From contig NZ_KE383991.1 in the NCBI RefSeq assembly GCF_000423225.1, positions 1,529,318 through 1,593,317 on the forward strand: a DNA stretch of 64,000 bases, given 5' to 3'. This DNA comes from Kaistia adipata DSM 17808. GTDB lineage: Bacteria > Pseudomonadota > Alphaproteobacteria > Rhizobiales > Kaistiaceae. Of the stretch, positions 34,675 through 43,135 are shown in pieces. Numbering within the stretch: the first letter of the stretch is position 1; each line of letters opens with the position of its first letter. The notes below the pieces were generated by a model. That model saw only the letters and a list, made by a program, of their open reading frames with translations, was not told the DNA's origin and did no database searches. Position numbers and translations under genes: made by a program.

Positions 34675-35504
34675 GATGGCGGACCTCCGGCGAAGGGAGC
34701 GAAGAAGCGGTTGAGGTCGGCGCCCGGCTCGGCCTCGGCGAGACCCTTCAGCGTGCCCGTGCCGGCCACCTCGCGCGCAAGCCGCAGGAAGCCGCCATAG
34801 GCGGCACGGGCGAGCGCGGTGGCGAGCGAGACGCGGCGCACGCCCGCCTGCGCGAGGTCGGCGATCGACTGCGCCGGATCGAGCGCGATGACGTTGACCG
34901 GCTTGCCGCCGGCGGCGGCGATCACCTTGGATATCGACGCGGCGTCGAGCTTGCCCGGCACGAACAGCACGTCGGCGCCGGCCTCCGCGAAGGCGGCGAT
35001 GCGGTGGCAGGCCTCGTCGAGGCCGCCCGGATGGCCGGTGAGCAGCGCCTCGCTGCGCGCGGTCAGCAGCACGTCCGGCCCGGCGGCGTCGATCGCCGCG
35101 CGCGCGGCGCGAACCCGGTCGACGGCGTGGTCGAATTCGTAGAGCGAGCGGTCGGCCGCCATGTCCTCGACCGAGAGGCCGGCGATGCCGGTCTCGACGC
35201 AGAGCGCGACATTGGTGGCGACCGCCTCGGCGGCGTCGGCGAAGGCGTTGCCGAAATCGGCGTTCACCGGCAGTTCGGTGGCAGCGACGATCTCGGCGAC
35301 GTGCGCCAGCATGGTGTCGCGATCGACGGCGCCGTCCGGCAGGCCGCGGCTGAAGGCGAAGCCGCCGGACGTGGTTGCGAGCGCCGGGAAGCCGAGGCCG
35401 GCGGAAAGGCGCGCGCTGCCGATATCCCAGGGATTGGGCATGACGAAGCAGCCCGCGTCATGCAGCCTGCGGAAGGTGGCGCGGCGCGCCGCGATCGATG
35501 TCAT
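34671..35504 (-). CDS. Isocitrate lyase/phosphoenolpyruvate mutase family protein
   Basis: 277 residues, TIM barrel of the ICL/PEPM superfamily. Landmarks: MPNPWDIGSARLSAGLGFPALATTSGGFAFSRG, LPVNADFGNAFAD (metal and substrate Asp), GIAGLSVEDMA, and ARSEALL in place of the usual catalytic loop region. The classical isocitrate lyase KKCGH motif is absent. Members include oxaloacetate decarboxylase, carboxyphosphonoenolpyruvate mutase and methylisocitrate lyase; which reaction applies here is not clear. First gene of a translationally coupled operon with two GNATs. Confidence 0.87.
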   Translation of the reverse strand: MTSIAARRATFRRLHDAGCFVMPNPWDIGSARLSAGLGFPALATTSGGFAFSRGLPDGAVDRDTMLAHVAEIVAATELPVNADFGNAFADAAEAVATNVALCVETGIAGLSVEDMAADRSLYEFDHAVDRVRAARAAIDAAGPDVLLTARSEALLTGHPGGLDEACHRIAAFAEAGADVLFVPGKLDAASISKVIAAAGGKPVNVIALDPAQSIADLAQAGVRRVSLATALARAAYGGFLRLAREVAGTGTLKGLAEAEPGADLNRFFAPFAGGPPS

Positions 35505-35539
35505 GCTGTTCCCCGCCCTCGACGCGTCGATCTTAGCGA

Positions 35540-35749
35540 TCAACGTCCCGATGTCGATGGACCCGGGCTGCTTTTCCGAGGCTCCGGGACGGCGATCCCC
35601 CGCCGGACCAATTCCTCGGCGATCCCGCGCGGAACGCACCGGCAGCCACAATGCGCGGCGTGCTCGAGATGCCAGGCGACCCGCTGGTCGAGCGTCGACT
35701 TCTCCGGCATCGGATGGACCTCATGCCAGGCGGCGTTGATCTTGCCCAA
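35540..35749 (-). CDS. Conserved 69-residue protein with TTG start
   Basis: Starts MGKINAAWHEVHPMPEKSTL and continues QRVAWHLEHAAHCGCR. I recall similar small proteins with the INAAWHxxHxMPxxxTLDQR pattern in many Rhizobiales; function unknown. The His and Cys (HLEHAAHCGC) could bind a metal. The TTG at 35749 is supported by a perfect AGGAGG five bases upstream on the minus strand. It is separated from the 107-residue gene by 15 bases and is likely co-transcribed. Confidence 0.72.
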   Translation of the reverse strand: MGKINAAWHEVHPMPEKSTLDQRVAWHLEHAAHCGCRCVPRGIAEELVRRGIAVPEPRKSSPGPSTSGR

Positions 35750-35764
35750 GCAAGCCTCCTCGTC

Positions 35765-36088
35765 TCAGAAGCGGGTTTCGATTTCCCAGTCGTCATCAAG
35801 CTCGTCGCGGATCGCCGCGACGATCATCTGGCCCTCGGTGCGCCAGAGAATTTCGGCCTCGGCGCTGGAGAAGCGCGAGGATTTGGGGTCGGCGGGATCG
35901 AAGATTGCGTCGAAAGCATCGCTCCACGCCTCGATCCGGTCGAGGAGATCATCGGACAGGTCGAGGTCGTCCGGCTCGATCGGATGGGCCGGCTTGTTGT
36001 CGGGCACCAGCCAGAAGTGCTGGCCGATGCCCTCGGGCGAAATTCTGAGACGCGGCAAGAAAGCCTCCACGGATTGGGAAGACGACAT
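35765..36088 (-). CDS. Hypothetical acidic protein, 107 residues
   Basis: Not recognised as a named family. The sequence is acidic with an ordered look (FWLVPDNKPAHPIEPDDLDL, LDRIEAWSDAFDAIFDPADP, MIVAAIRDELDDDWEIETRF), which suggests a small alpha/beta cytoplasmic protein. No signal peptide or membrane segment. ATG at 36088. The 69-residue conserved gene follows 15 bases after its stop on the same strand. Confidence 0.68.
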   Translation of the reverse strand: MSSSQSVEAFLPRLRISPEGIGQHFWLVPDNKPAHPIEPDDLDLSDDLLDRIEAWSDAFDAIFDPADPKSSRFSSAEAEILWRTEGQMIVAAIRDELDDDWEIETRF

Positions 36089-36163
36089 TTAGGACAAGAT
36101 CGATCCGGATGGAATTCTGCTAGCCGCTGTCTTCGCGCATCCGCAGGGCACCGGCAACGCCGG

Positions 36164-36294
36164 CCCCTCCCCTCGTGGGGAGGGTCGGGGTGGGGGTACC
36201 AGCGCCGGCCCGTCCGAAGGGCCATTCGCGCTTTCCCGGAACCAGCGAGGCGGTACCCCCTCCCTAGCCCTCCCCACAGGGGGGGAGGGAATGA
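36164..36294. repeat. Palindromic element of about 130 bp, copy 1
   Basis: The ends are inverted: the left arm cccctcccctcgtggggagg plus ggtgggggtacc faces ggtaccccctccctagccct plus ccccacag and a G-run. The core reads ccggcccgtccgaagggcca then ttcgcgctttcccggaacca. Copy 2 lies 66 bases downstream in the same orientation with only a few differences. Confidence 0.8.
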
Positions 36295-36360
36295 GGTCTT
36301 GCCGCTTCGGACTCCGAACGCCTCCGCCATCATCCTGATCAGCAAGAGAAGCAACGGCGC

Positions 36361-36491
36361 CCCCTCCCCCTTGTGGGGAGGGTTGGGGTGGGGGTACCAG
36401 CACCGGCCCATCCGAAGGGCCATTCGCGCTTTCCCGGAACCAGCGAGGCGGTACCCCCTCCCTAGCCCTCCCCACAAGGGGGAGGGAATGA
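36361..36491. repeat. Palindromic element of about 130 bp, copy 2
   Basis: Same orientation and core as copy 1. The arms are cccctcccccttgtggggag on the left and its complement ctccccacaagggggagg on the right, so this copy can form a long hairpin with arms of about 37 bases. There is no coding capacity, fitting a non-autonomous repeat (MITE- or REP-like). Confidence 0.8.
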
Positions 36492-36502
36492 AGGACACCA
36501 CC

Positions 36503-36541
36503 CCCAAAAACGACATGACCGGCCGCGAGGGCCGGTCATGC
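36503..36541 (-). terminator. Rho-independent terminator of the dehydratase gene
   Basis: Minus strand CATGACCGGCC, CTCGC loop, GGCCGGTCATG (arms 36530-36540 and 36514-36524), followed by TCGTTTTTGGGGG. It lies 31 bases past the stop codon. Confidence 0.88.
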
Positions 36542-36571
36542 AATCTTCGGTAGCCCGGGAAAGTCCGAGGC

Positions 36572-38368
36572 TTAGTGGTTGTCGCGCGGCACGCCGTAGG
36601 TCTGGTGGACCTTCTGGTACTTGACGGCCGGCTTCAGCACCATGCCGTCCGCCAGCTGGTCGGTCAGCGCGCGCTGGATCTCCTGCCACGGCGTCTGGCT
36701 CGCCGGGATCGGGAAGCCGCCGGCGGCGTTGAGCGCGTTGCGGCGCTCGGCCAGCTCCGCGTCCGAGATCAGGATGTTGGCCGAGCCCTTGTTCAGGTCG
36801 ACGCGGACGCGGTCGCCCGTCTTCAGCAGCGCCAGGCCACCACCGGCGGCGGCTTCCGGCGAGGCGTTGAGGATCGACGGCGAACCCGACGTGCCCGACT
36901 GACGGCCGTCGCCGATGCAGGGCAGCGAGAGGATGCCGCGCTTGATGAGGGCTGCCGGCGGCTGCATGTTCACAACCTCGGCCGCGCCCGGGTAACCGAT
37001 CGGGCCGGTGCCGCGGATGAACAGGATGCAGTTCTCGTCGATCTCGAGCGCCGGATCGTCGAGGCGGTGATGGTAGTCCTCCGGACCGTCGAACACGATC
37101 GCCCGGCCCTCGAAGGCCTCCGGGTCGTTCGGGTTGGACAGGTAGCGGTCGCGGAACTCCTTCGAGATCACGCTGGTCTTCATGATCGCGCTGTCGAACA
37201 GATTGCCGCGCAGCACGATGAAGCCGGCGTCCTGCACCAGCGCCGTCTCGAAGGTGCGGATGACGTCCGGCAGCTCGATCTCGGCGTTGCGGCAGTTGTC
37301 GCCCATCGTCTTGCCGTTGACGGTCATCGCATTCTCATGGATGAGGCCGTGCTTCATCAGCTCGTTGACGACGGCGGGAACGCCGCCGGCATGCTGGTAG
37401 TCTTCGCCGAGATACTTGCCGGCCGGCTGCAGGTTGACGAGCAGCGGCACCTTGTGGCCGACGGTCTGCCAGTCATCGACCGAGACCTCGACGCCGATGT
37501 GGCGGGCGATGGCGTTGATGTGGATCGGCGCATTGGTCGAGCCGCCGATCGCCGAGTTGACGACGATGGCGTTCTCGATCGCCTCGCGGGTGATGATGTC
37601 GGACGGCTTCAGGTCTTCCCAGACCATCTCGACGGCGCGCTTGCCGGTCTCGTAGGCGATCTGCTGGCGCTCGCGATACGGCGCCGGAATGGCGGCCGAG
37701 CCCGGGAGCTGCATGCCGAGCGCCTCGGCGAGCGAGTTCATCGTCGAGGCCGTGCCCATCGTGTTGCAGTAGCCGGTCGACGGGGCGGACGAGGCGACGA
37801 TCTCCATGAACTCTTCATAGTTGATCTCGCCGGCGGCGAGCCGCTCGCGCTGCTTCCAGACGACGGTGCCGGAGCCGGTGCGCTCGCCCTTGTACCAGCC
37901 GTTCAGCATCGGGCCGACCGACAGCGCGATCGCCGGGATGTTGACGGTGGCGGCGGCCATCAGGCAGGCCGGCGTGGTCTTGTCGCAGCCGATCGTCAGC
38001 ACGACGCCGTCGAGCGGGTAGCCGTAGAGCAGCTCGACCAGGCCGAGATAGGCGAGATTGCGGTCGAGCGCGGCGCCCGGACGCTTGCCGGTCTCCTGGA
38101 TCGGATGGACCGGGAATTCCATCACCAGGCCGCCCGCCTCGCGCACACCCTCGCGAACGCGCTCAGCCAGCACCAGGTGGTGGCGGTTGCACGGCGACAG
38201 GTCCGAACCCGTCTGCGCGATGCCGATGATCGGCTTGCCGGACTGCAGCTCCTTGCGCGTCAGGCCGTAGTTCAGATAGCGCTCCATGTAGAGCGCCGTC
38301 ATGCCCGGATTGTCCGGATTGTCGAACCAGGACTGCGAACGAAGCTTGCGGGGTGTGGTGGACGACAT
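36572..38368 (-). CDS. xylD: IlvD/Edd family sugar-acid dehydratase, D-xylonate dehydratase-like
   Basis: 598 residues, matching the Caulobacter xylonate dehydratase type more closely than IlvD or Edd, from recalled sequence: [60 protein letters not shown]. The three Fe-S cysteines expected in this family are C60 (SPCN), C128 (IGCDKTTPA) and C201 ([10 protein letters not shown]). It dehydrates a sugar acid such as D-xylonate to the 2-keto-3-deoxy acid. The start at 38368 was chosen by family length; the frame runs further upstream. Its promoter region is shared with an aminotransferase and holds an 18-base inverted repeat. No xylose dehydrogenase gene is adjacent, so the substrate remains inferred. 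Confidence 0.86.
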   Translation of the reverse strand: MSSTTPRKLRSQSWFDNPDNPGMTALYMERYLNYGLTRKELQSGKPIIGIAQTGSDLSPCNRHHLVLAERVREGVREAGGLVMEFPVHPIQETGKRPGAALDRNLAYLGLVELLYGYPLDGVVLTIGCDKTTPACLMAAATVNIPAIALSVGPMLNGWYKGERTGSGTVVWKQRERLAAGEINYEEFMEIVASSAPSTGYCNTMGTASTMNSLAEALGMQLPGSAAIPAPYRERQQIAYETGKRAVEMVWEDLKPSDIITREAIENAIVVNSAIGGSTNAPIHINAIARHIGVEVSVDDWQTVGHKVPLLVNLQPAGKYLGEDYQHAGGVPAVVNELMKHGLIHENAMTVNGKTMGDNCRNAEIELPDVIRTFETALVQDAGFIVLRGNLFDSAIMKTSVISKEFRDRYLSNPNDPEAFEGRAIVFDGPEDYHHRLDDPALEIDENCILFIRGTGPIGYPGAAEVVNMQPPAALIKRGILSLPCIGDGRQSGTSGSPSILNASPEAAAGGGLALLKTGDRVRVDLNKGSANILISDAELAERRNALNAAGGFPIPASQTPWQEIQRALTDQLADGMVLKPAVKYQKVHQTYGVPRDNH

Positions 38369-38386
38369 GGTAAGAGGCTCTCCCGG

Positions 38387-38404
38387 AAAATCAGGTTTGA
38401 TTTT
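38387..38404. promoter_or_regulatory. Inverted repeat AAAATCA-N4-TGATTTT upstream of the dehydratase gene
   Basis: Perfect 7-4-7 palindrome 19-36 bases ahead of the dehydratase ATG. Further half-sites GAAATCAA (38433-38440) and AAAATCA (38466-38472) lie in the same divergent region. AT-rich against a GC-rich background. Likely a repressor operator; regulator unknown. Confidence 0.45.
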
Positions 38405-38505
38405 GGCCTGAGGATGCGCTGAAACATCATACGAAATCAAGGATCGTCGCGCGTCGCCGATCAATAAAATCAGACCCTGCAACGACATACCCCGGGAGGC
38501 CAGAA

Positions 38506-39690
38506 ATGTTCCAGACAGTCGCCAATTTCGAGCGCATCGGCGAGGAGAACGCCTTCGCCGTGCTCGCGCGCGCCACCGAACTCGCGCGCCAGGGCCGCGA
38601 CATCATCAATCTCGGCATCGGCCAGCCCGATTTCCGCACGCCCGACCATATCGTCGAGGCGGCGGTGAAGGCGCTGCGTGACGGCGAGCATGGCTACACG
38701 CCGGCGACCGGCATCCTGCCGCTGCGCGAGGCGGTCGCCGCCGACGTCCAGAAGCGCACCGGCGCGCCGGTCTCGCCCGACAATGTCGTCATCGTGCCCG
38801 GCGGCAAGGTGACGATGTTCGCGGCGATCCTGATGTTCGGCGAACCCGGCGCCGACATCCTCTATCCGGACCCCGGCTTCCCGATCTACCGCTCGATGAT
38901 CGAGTTCACCGGCGCCAACCCGATCCCCGTGCCGATCCGCGAGGAGAACGGCTTCGCCTTCTCGGCCGAGGAGACGCTGGCGCTGATCACGCCGCAGACC
39001 CGCCTGATCATCCTGAACTCGCCCGCCAACCCGACCGGCGGCGTCACGCCGAAGAGCGAGATCGACAAGCTCGTCGCCGGCCTCGCCAAGTGGCCTGACG
39101 TCGCGATCCTGTCCGACGAGATCTATGGCCAGATGATCTATGACGGGCTGGAGCACACCTCGCTGCTCTCCTATCCGGAGATCCGCGACCGCGTCATCCT
39201 GCTCGACGGCTGGTCCAAGACCTATGCCATGACCGGCTGGCGCATGGGCTATTCGGTCTGGCCGACGGCGCTGGTCGACAAGGTGCGCAAGCTCGCCGTC
39301 AATTGCTGGTCCTGCGTCAACGCGCCGGCGCAGTTCGCCGGCCTCGCGGCGCTGACCGGCCCGCAGGACGAGGTGCACGCGATGGTCGCCGAGTTCGACC
39401 GCCGCCGCGCCGTCGTCGTCGCCGAGATGAACAAGCTGCCGGGCATCGGCTGCGCGACGCCGAAGGGCGCCTTCTACGCCTTCCCGAACATCAAGGCGAC
39501 GGGCTGGAAGTCGAAGCCGCTCGCCTCGGCGCTCCTCGAGCAGGCCGGCGTCGCCACCATCGGCGGCCCGGATTTCGGCGTCTATGGCGAGGGCTATATC
39601 CGCCTCTCCTACGCCAATTCGACCGAGAACATCCTGAAGGCGATCGCCCGCATCCACGAGTTCCTGCAGGCGAACATCAAGGCCGCCTGA
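38506..39690 (+). CDS. Class I/II PLP-dependent aminotransferase
   Basis: 394 residues, fold type I aminotransferase. Landmarks: [58 protein letters not shown]-Lys K238 in [16 protein letters not shown], and IRLSYANS with the C-terminal substrate-carboxylate Arg. Aspartate- or aromatic/alanine-type specificity cannot be fixed. GGGAGG lies upstream of the ATG. Divergent from the dehydratase gene; a strong terminator follows. Confidence 0.92.
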   Translation: MFQTVANFERIGEENAFAVLARATELARQGRDIINLGIGQPDFRTPDHIVEAAVKALRDGEHGYTPATGILPLREAVAADVQKRTGAPVSPDNVVIVPGGKVTMFAAILMFGEPGADILYPDPGFPIYRSMIEFTGANPIPVPIREENGFAFSAEETLALITPQTRLIILNSPANPTGGVTPKSEIDKLVAGLAKWPDVAILSDEIYGQMIYDGLEHTSLLSYPEIRDRVILLDGWSKTYAMTGWRMGYSVWPTALVDKVRKLAVNCWSCVNAPAQFAGLAALTGPQDEVHAMVAEFDRRRAVVVAEMNKLPGIGCATPKGAFYAFPNIKATGWKSKPLASALLEQAGVATIGGPDFGVYGEGYIRLSYANSTENILKAIARIHEFLQANIKAA

Positions 39691-39713
39691 TCCCGAGGGA
39701 TCGCGGAAACAGA

Positions 39714-39750
39714 AAAGGCGCGGAACCCTGGGGTTCCGCGCCTTTTTATT
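39714..39750. terminator. Bidirectional terminator between aminotransferase and DUF533 genes
   Basis: 15-base perfect stem aaaggcgcggaaccc / gggttccgcgccttt with a 2-base loop. The plus strand continues CTTTTTATT and the minus strand ends CCTTTTCTG, so it can serve both convergent genes. Confidence 0.92.
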
Positions 39751-39767
39751 CATTCAAACCGGAACGA

Positions 39768-40757
39768 TCAGACCGCCGCGCTGGCGATCACCCGCTCGAT
39801 CTCGCTCTTGAGGCCGGCGTCGAGGCCGAGGCGGGCCGCCAGCATGTCGAGATAGGCGCGCTCGGCCGGATGGTCGGGATCGATCGCCAGAAGCGAGGCG
39901 GCATAGAGCTCGATCGCGTGCTCCGGCCCGGTCGCCGAATCCACCACCTTGTTGATGTCGAGCGGTCCGGCGAGCTCGCGGTCGAGGAAAACCCGCTCCT
40001 CGTCCGTCAGGCCGCCCTCGCCGAGCTTGCCGAGGATCTTCTGCTTCTCCGCTGCGTCGACCGTGCCGTCGGCCTTGGCCGCCGCGATCATCGCCGAGAC
40101 GATCGACAGCGCCATCGCGTCGGGGCCGCCGGGCGCGTTGGCCGGATGGAAGGGCGAATCCGGCGGCGGCAGCGCCGCCGGGCTTCCGGCCGGAGCCGGG
40201 GTCGCCGCCGGCGCGTCGGGATTGTTGATCTTGTATTGCTGGTAGGCCTTGTAGGCGAGCGTGCCGATGGCGGCGAGGCCGCCCAGCGTCAGCGCGTCGG
40301 CCTTGAGCTTCGGGCCCTTGCCGCCGAACAGCACGGCGGCGAGGCCGCCGGCGCCGGCCATGGTCATGCCCGGATTCTGCTTCGCGTATTCCGTCACCTT
40401 GCCGAGCACGTCGCCAAGGCCGCCGGCGCCGCCGGCCTTGCCCGGAGCGGCCGCGTTGCCGTTGCCGCCGCCAAGGATGCCGCCGAGAAGATCGCCGAGA
40501 CCACCGGCGCCACCCGCGCCGCCGCCGGCACCACCGCCGGCCTGACCGCCACCGGCGCCGCCGAGCATGCCGCCCAGGAGGTCACCGAGGCTGCCGCCGC
40601 CCGCGCCGCCGCCGGGAGGGGCGGAGGCCTGGCCGCCGCTGCCGAGCGAACCGCTCATCCGGCTGAGATCGTCGAGGCCGCCGCCCTGGCCCCGTCCGCC
40701 GGCCTGGCCGGACGCCGCACCGAGCAGCTGGTCTAGAATGCTCTTGCCGTCGATCAT
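39768..40757 (-). CDS. DUF533/TerB-like protein with Gly-rich N-terminal half
   Basis: 329 residues. Residues about 14-110 are extremely Gly-rich with repeated GGxGxLGDLLGGxLGG units. A hydrophobic segment follows (MTMAGAGGLAAVLFGG, then LTLGGLAAIGTLAYKAYQQY), typical of DUF533/YebE inner-membrane proteins. The C-terminal TerB-like helical domain (about 213-325) reads ALSIVSAMIAAAKADGTVDAAEK and ELYAASLLAIDPDHPAERAYLD. Role unknown; YebE is an envelope-stress protein in enterics. The repeats may vary in number between strains. Confidence 0.85.
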   Translation of the reverse strand: MIDGKSILDQLLGAASGQAGGRGQGGGLDDLSRMSGSLGSGGQASAPPGGGAGGGSLGDLLGGMLGGAGGGQAGGGAGGGAGGAGGLGDLLGGILGGGNGNAAAPGKAGGAGGLGDVLGKVTEYAKQNPGMTMAGAGGLAAVLFGGKGPKLKADALTLGGLAAIGTLAYKAYQQYKINNPDAPAATPAPAGSPAALPPPDSPFHPANAPGGPDAMALSIVSAMIAAAKADGTVDAAEKQKILGKLGEGGLTDEERVFLDRELAGPLDINKVVDSATGPEHAIELYAASLLAIDPDHPAERAYLDMLAARLGLDAGLKSEIERVIASAAV

Positions 40758-40884
40758 CTCGGTCTTCCCTGTGCTGGTTCGTCAAGAAACGCAGTTGGGA
40801 AGTAGTGAGCACCCAACCGCGCGACAAGGCAAGACGCCGCGCCGGCGATCAAAATCCTCGAATGATCGATCGCCGACAAGGAAA

Positions 40885-40913
40885 GGGCCGCCCCGCGGAT
40901 GCGGTAGCGGCCC
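40885..40913 (-). terminator. Probable terminator of the aldolase gene
   Basis: Minus strand GGGCCGC pairs with GCGGCCC (arms 40907-40913 and 40885-40891), followed by TTTCCTTG. The stem is good but the T-run is poor. It lies 30 bases past the aldolase stop. Confidence 0.55.
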
Positions 40914-40942
40914 CAGCCCGTTCGTCTCGCCCGCGAGCCGCG

Positions 40943-41584
40943 TCAGCCGGCGCGGAGTTCGAACGCTTCGCGCGCCAGCGTGGTGATCGCCGTCCAGTCG
41001 CCCGCGGCGATGGCGGCGGCCGGCGCCACCCACGAGCCGCCGACGCACATGACGTTCGGCAGCGACAGATAGCTCTGCGCGTTCTTCAGGCTGACGCCGC
41101 CGGTCGGGCAGAACATCAGGCCGGGCAGCGGCGACGACAGCGCCTTCAGATAGGGCGCGCCGCCGGCCTGCTCGGCCGGGAAGAATTTTGCCGCGCCGTA
41201 GCCCTCTTCAAGCAGCGTCATCGCCTCGCCGGCGGTGGCGACGCCCGGCAGCAGCGGCACCGGCGAGCCGGCGGCGTGCGCGATCAGTTTCGGGCTGGCG
41301 CCGGGGCTGACCAGGAAGCTCGAGCCGGCGGCGACCGCCTCGTCGAACTGCTTCGGATTGAGAATGGTGCCGGCGCCGACATTGGCGCCCTCGACCTCGG
41401 CCTTGATGGCGCGGATGCAGTCGAGGGCGGCCGGCGTGCGCAGCGTCACCTCGAGCGCGGTCAGCCCGCCGGCGACCAGCGCCCTGGCGAGCGGAACGGC
41501 GGTCTTGACGTCCTCGATGATGAGAACCGGAACGACCGGAGCGGCTTGGACGATCGGAAGGAGTGCGGCGAGGTTCTGGGTCAT
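40943..41584 (-). CDS. eda: 2-dehydro-3-deoxy-phosphogluconate aldolase (KDPG/KHG aldolase)
   Basis: 213 residues, class I aldolase. Catalytic E45 (LEVTLRTPAAL) and Schiff-base K133 (GAAKFFPAEQAGG) fall at the same positions as I recall for E. coli Eda. GAGTILNPKQFD and FCPTGGVSLKNA are also typical. It splits KDPG to pyruvate and glyceraldehyde 3-phosphate in the Entner-Doudoroff route, or related keto-deoxy acids. The start is at 41584; an ATG six codons upstream is possible. No edd gene is next to it; the IlvD/Edd-type dehydratase is 2.6 kb away with two genes in between. Confidence 0.93.
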   Translation of the reverse strand: MTQNLAALLPIVQAAPVVPVLIIEDVKTAVPLARALVAGGLTALEVTLRTPAALDCIRAIKAEVEGANVGAGTILNPKQFDEAVAAGSSFLVSPGASPKLIAHAAGSPVPLLPGVATAGEAMTLLEEGYGAAKFFPAEQAGGAPYLKALSSPLPGLMFCPTGGVSLKNAQSYLSLPNVMCVGGSWVAPAAAIAAGDWTAITTLAREAFELRAG

Positions 41585-41917
41585 GAATCTGCTTTTGGCC
41601 AAGGGGTCTCAGGCGGAATCGCTGCCGGATCGTATCCGATGGAAGGTCGAAAAAACACCGGCCGGCGCCACACGGTTGCTCGGCCGTCATCCCGGCGAAG
41701 GCCGGGATCCAGACACACCGCCCGGTGTCGTGTTGCTTGGGCCGGTGTTCATGGGCCCCGGCCTTCGCCGGGGCGACGGTCTCCTGCAAACAGCGAGAGC
41801 CCGACAAATTTTCACGCCCGCTTGTCGAAGTCATTTCCCCCCGCTCGTCGTCTGGATGGCGAAGGGCAGCGGTCGGTTGCGCCCCCCGCGATGTCTACAT
41901 CTGGAGGGCTTTCAAAC
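41585..41917. other. Intergenic stretch with palindromic repeat pair
   Basis: No gene. It holds the divergent promoters of the aldolase (minus) and the MFS gene (plus) and the inverted repeat pair at 41684-41779. Confidence 0.65.
41684..41779. repeat. Inverted pair of intergenic palindromic repeats
   Basis: Left unit begins cgtcatcccggcgaaggccg and includes ggatccagacac; right unit 41753-41779 contains ccccggccttcgccggggcg, an inverted variant. Related to the family at 32582-32683 through the shared cgtcatccc/ggatcc ends. The inner part acaccg...cggtgt can also pair. Confidence 0.65.
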
Positions 41918-43120
41918 ATGACCGGTTTCAATCGTTGGAGCGTCGTCTTCGCGGGCGCGCTCATGGGATGCGTCGCCGTCGGCACGATGTTCTCGCTCGC
42001 CGTCTTCCTCGATCCGCTGTCGCTCGACACCGGCTGGTCGCGGGCGGGGATCTCGAGCGCGATGACGCTCAACTTCCTCGTCATGGGCGTCGCCGGCATC
42101 TTCGGGGGCATGGCGAGCGACCGCTTCGGCACGCGCGCCGTGGTGCTGGCCGGCACGATCCTGCTCGGGCTGGCGCTGATCCTCGCCAGCCGGGCGACTT
42201 CGCTGCTGGCGTTCCAATTGACCTTCGGCATTCTCGTCGGCCTCGCCTCCAGCGCCTTCTTCGCGCCGGTGATCGCCGCCGTGACGGGCTGGTTCACCAC
42301 CAACCGCAGCCTCGCGGTGTCGCTGGTCTCGGCCGGCATGGGCATGGCGCCGATGACGATCTCGCCCTTCGCGCGCTGGCTGATCACCGCCTATGACTGG
42401 CGCTTCGCCATGCTGGCGATCGGCATCGGCGCCTGGCTCGTGCTGCTGCCGGCGACGCTTCTGCTGCGCAATCCCCCGGCGGAGGCCCCCGCCGGCGCCG
42501 GCGGCGAGGCCCCGGAAGGAAGCATGACCATGGCCGGCGCGCTGCGCTCGCCGCAGTTCTGGATCCTCGGCCTCACCTTCTTCGCCTGCTGCGCGGCGCA
42601 TTCCGGCCCGATCTTCCACATGGTGAGCTATGCGATCGTCTGCGGCGTGACGCCGATGGCGGCGGTCAGCATCTACAGCGTCGAGGGGCTCGCCGGGCTC
42701 GGCGGCCGCCTGCTGCTCGGCGTCGCCGCCGACCGGATCGGCGTCAAGCCGGTGCTGGTCGCCGGCCTCCTCGTGCAGGCGATCGTCATCGCCTTCTACT
42801 CCGTCGTCAGCGCGCTCGGCCAGTTCTACCTGCTGGCGGTGATCTTCGGCGCGGCCTATGGCGGCGTGATGCCGCTCTATGCCGTTCTGGCGCGCGACTA
42901 TTTCGGCCAGAAAAACCTTGGCGCCGTGCTCGGCGCGGCGACGATGCTGTCGAGCATCGGCATGGCGCTCGGGCCGTGGATCGGCGGCTGGATCTTCGAC
43001 AATTTCCGCGACTATGCGTGGCTGTTCATCGGCTCGTCGATCGTCGGCCTCGGCGCGGTGGCGATCGCCCTCGCCTTCCCGCCCCTGCCGCGCCGCCAGC
43101 CGGAACCGCAGCCGGCCTAG
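41918..43120 (+). CDS. MFS transporter (oxalate/formate or monocarboxylate antiporter-like)
   Basis: 400 residues, 12 membrane segments. Features of the OFA/monocarboxylate branch: an N-terminal FSLAVFLDPLSLDTGWSRAGISSAM, then MGVAGIFGGMASDRFGTR in loop 2-3, and LARDYFGQKNLGAVLGA in the second half. These carry organic or sugar acids. Next to a KDPG aldolase, uptake of an acid substrate is plausible. The frame is open far upstream, but the ATG at 41918 with GGAGGG upstream gives a normal N-terminus. It converges on the RES toxin gene. Confidence 0.87.
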   Translation: MTGFNRWSVVFAGALMGCVAVGTMFSLAVFLDPLSLDTGWSRAGISSAMTLNFLVMGVAGIFGGMASDRFGTRAVVLAGTILLGLALILASRATSLLAFQLTFGILVGLASSAFFAPVIAAVTGWFTTNRSLAVSLVSAGMGMAPMTISPFARWLITAYDWRFAMLAIGIGAWLVLLPATLLLRNPPAEAPAGAGGEAPEGSMTMAGALRSPQFWILGLTFFACCAAHSGPIFHMVSYAIVCGVTPMAAVSIYSVEGLAGLGGRLLLGVAADRIGVKPVLVAGLLVQAIVIAFYSVVSALGQFYLLAVIFGAAYGGVMPLYAVLARDYFGQKNLGAVLGAATMLSSIGMALGPWIGGWIFDNFRDYAWLFIGSSIVGLGAVAIALAFPPLPRRQPEPQPA

Positions 43121-43135
43121 ACCAGGGGAAAGGCG

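Larger units (their letters stand above)
36089..36571. other. Intergenic stretch filled by duplicated hairpin element and a terminator
   Basis: No gene. It contains two copies of a palindromic element (36164-36294 and 36361-36491) and the terminator of the downstream-facing dehydratase gene (36503-36541). Confidence 0.75.

Noticed and set aside
36164..36491. Possible CRISPR-like array from repeated palindromes
   Set aside because: Only two copies of about 130 bases with long inverted arms; there are no short regularly spaced repeats and no cas genes.
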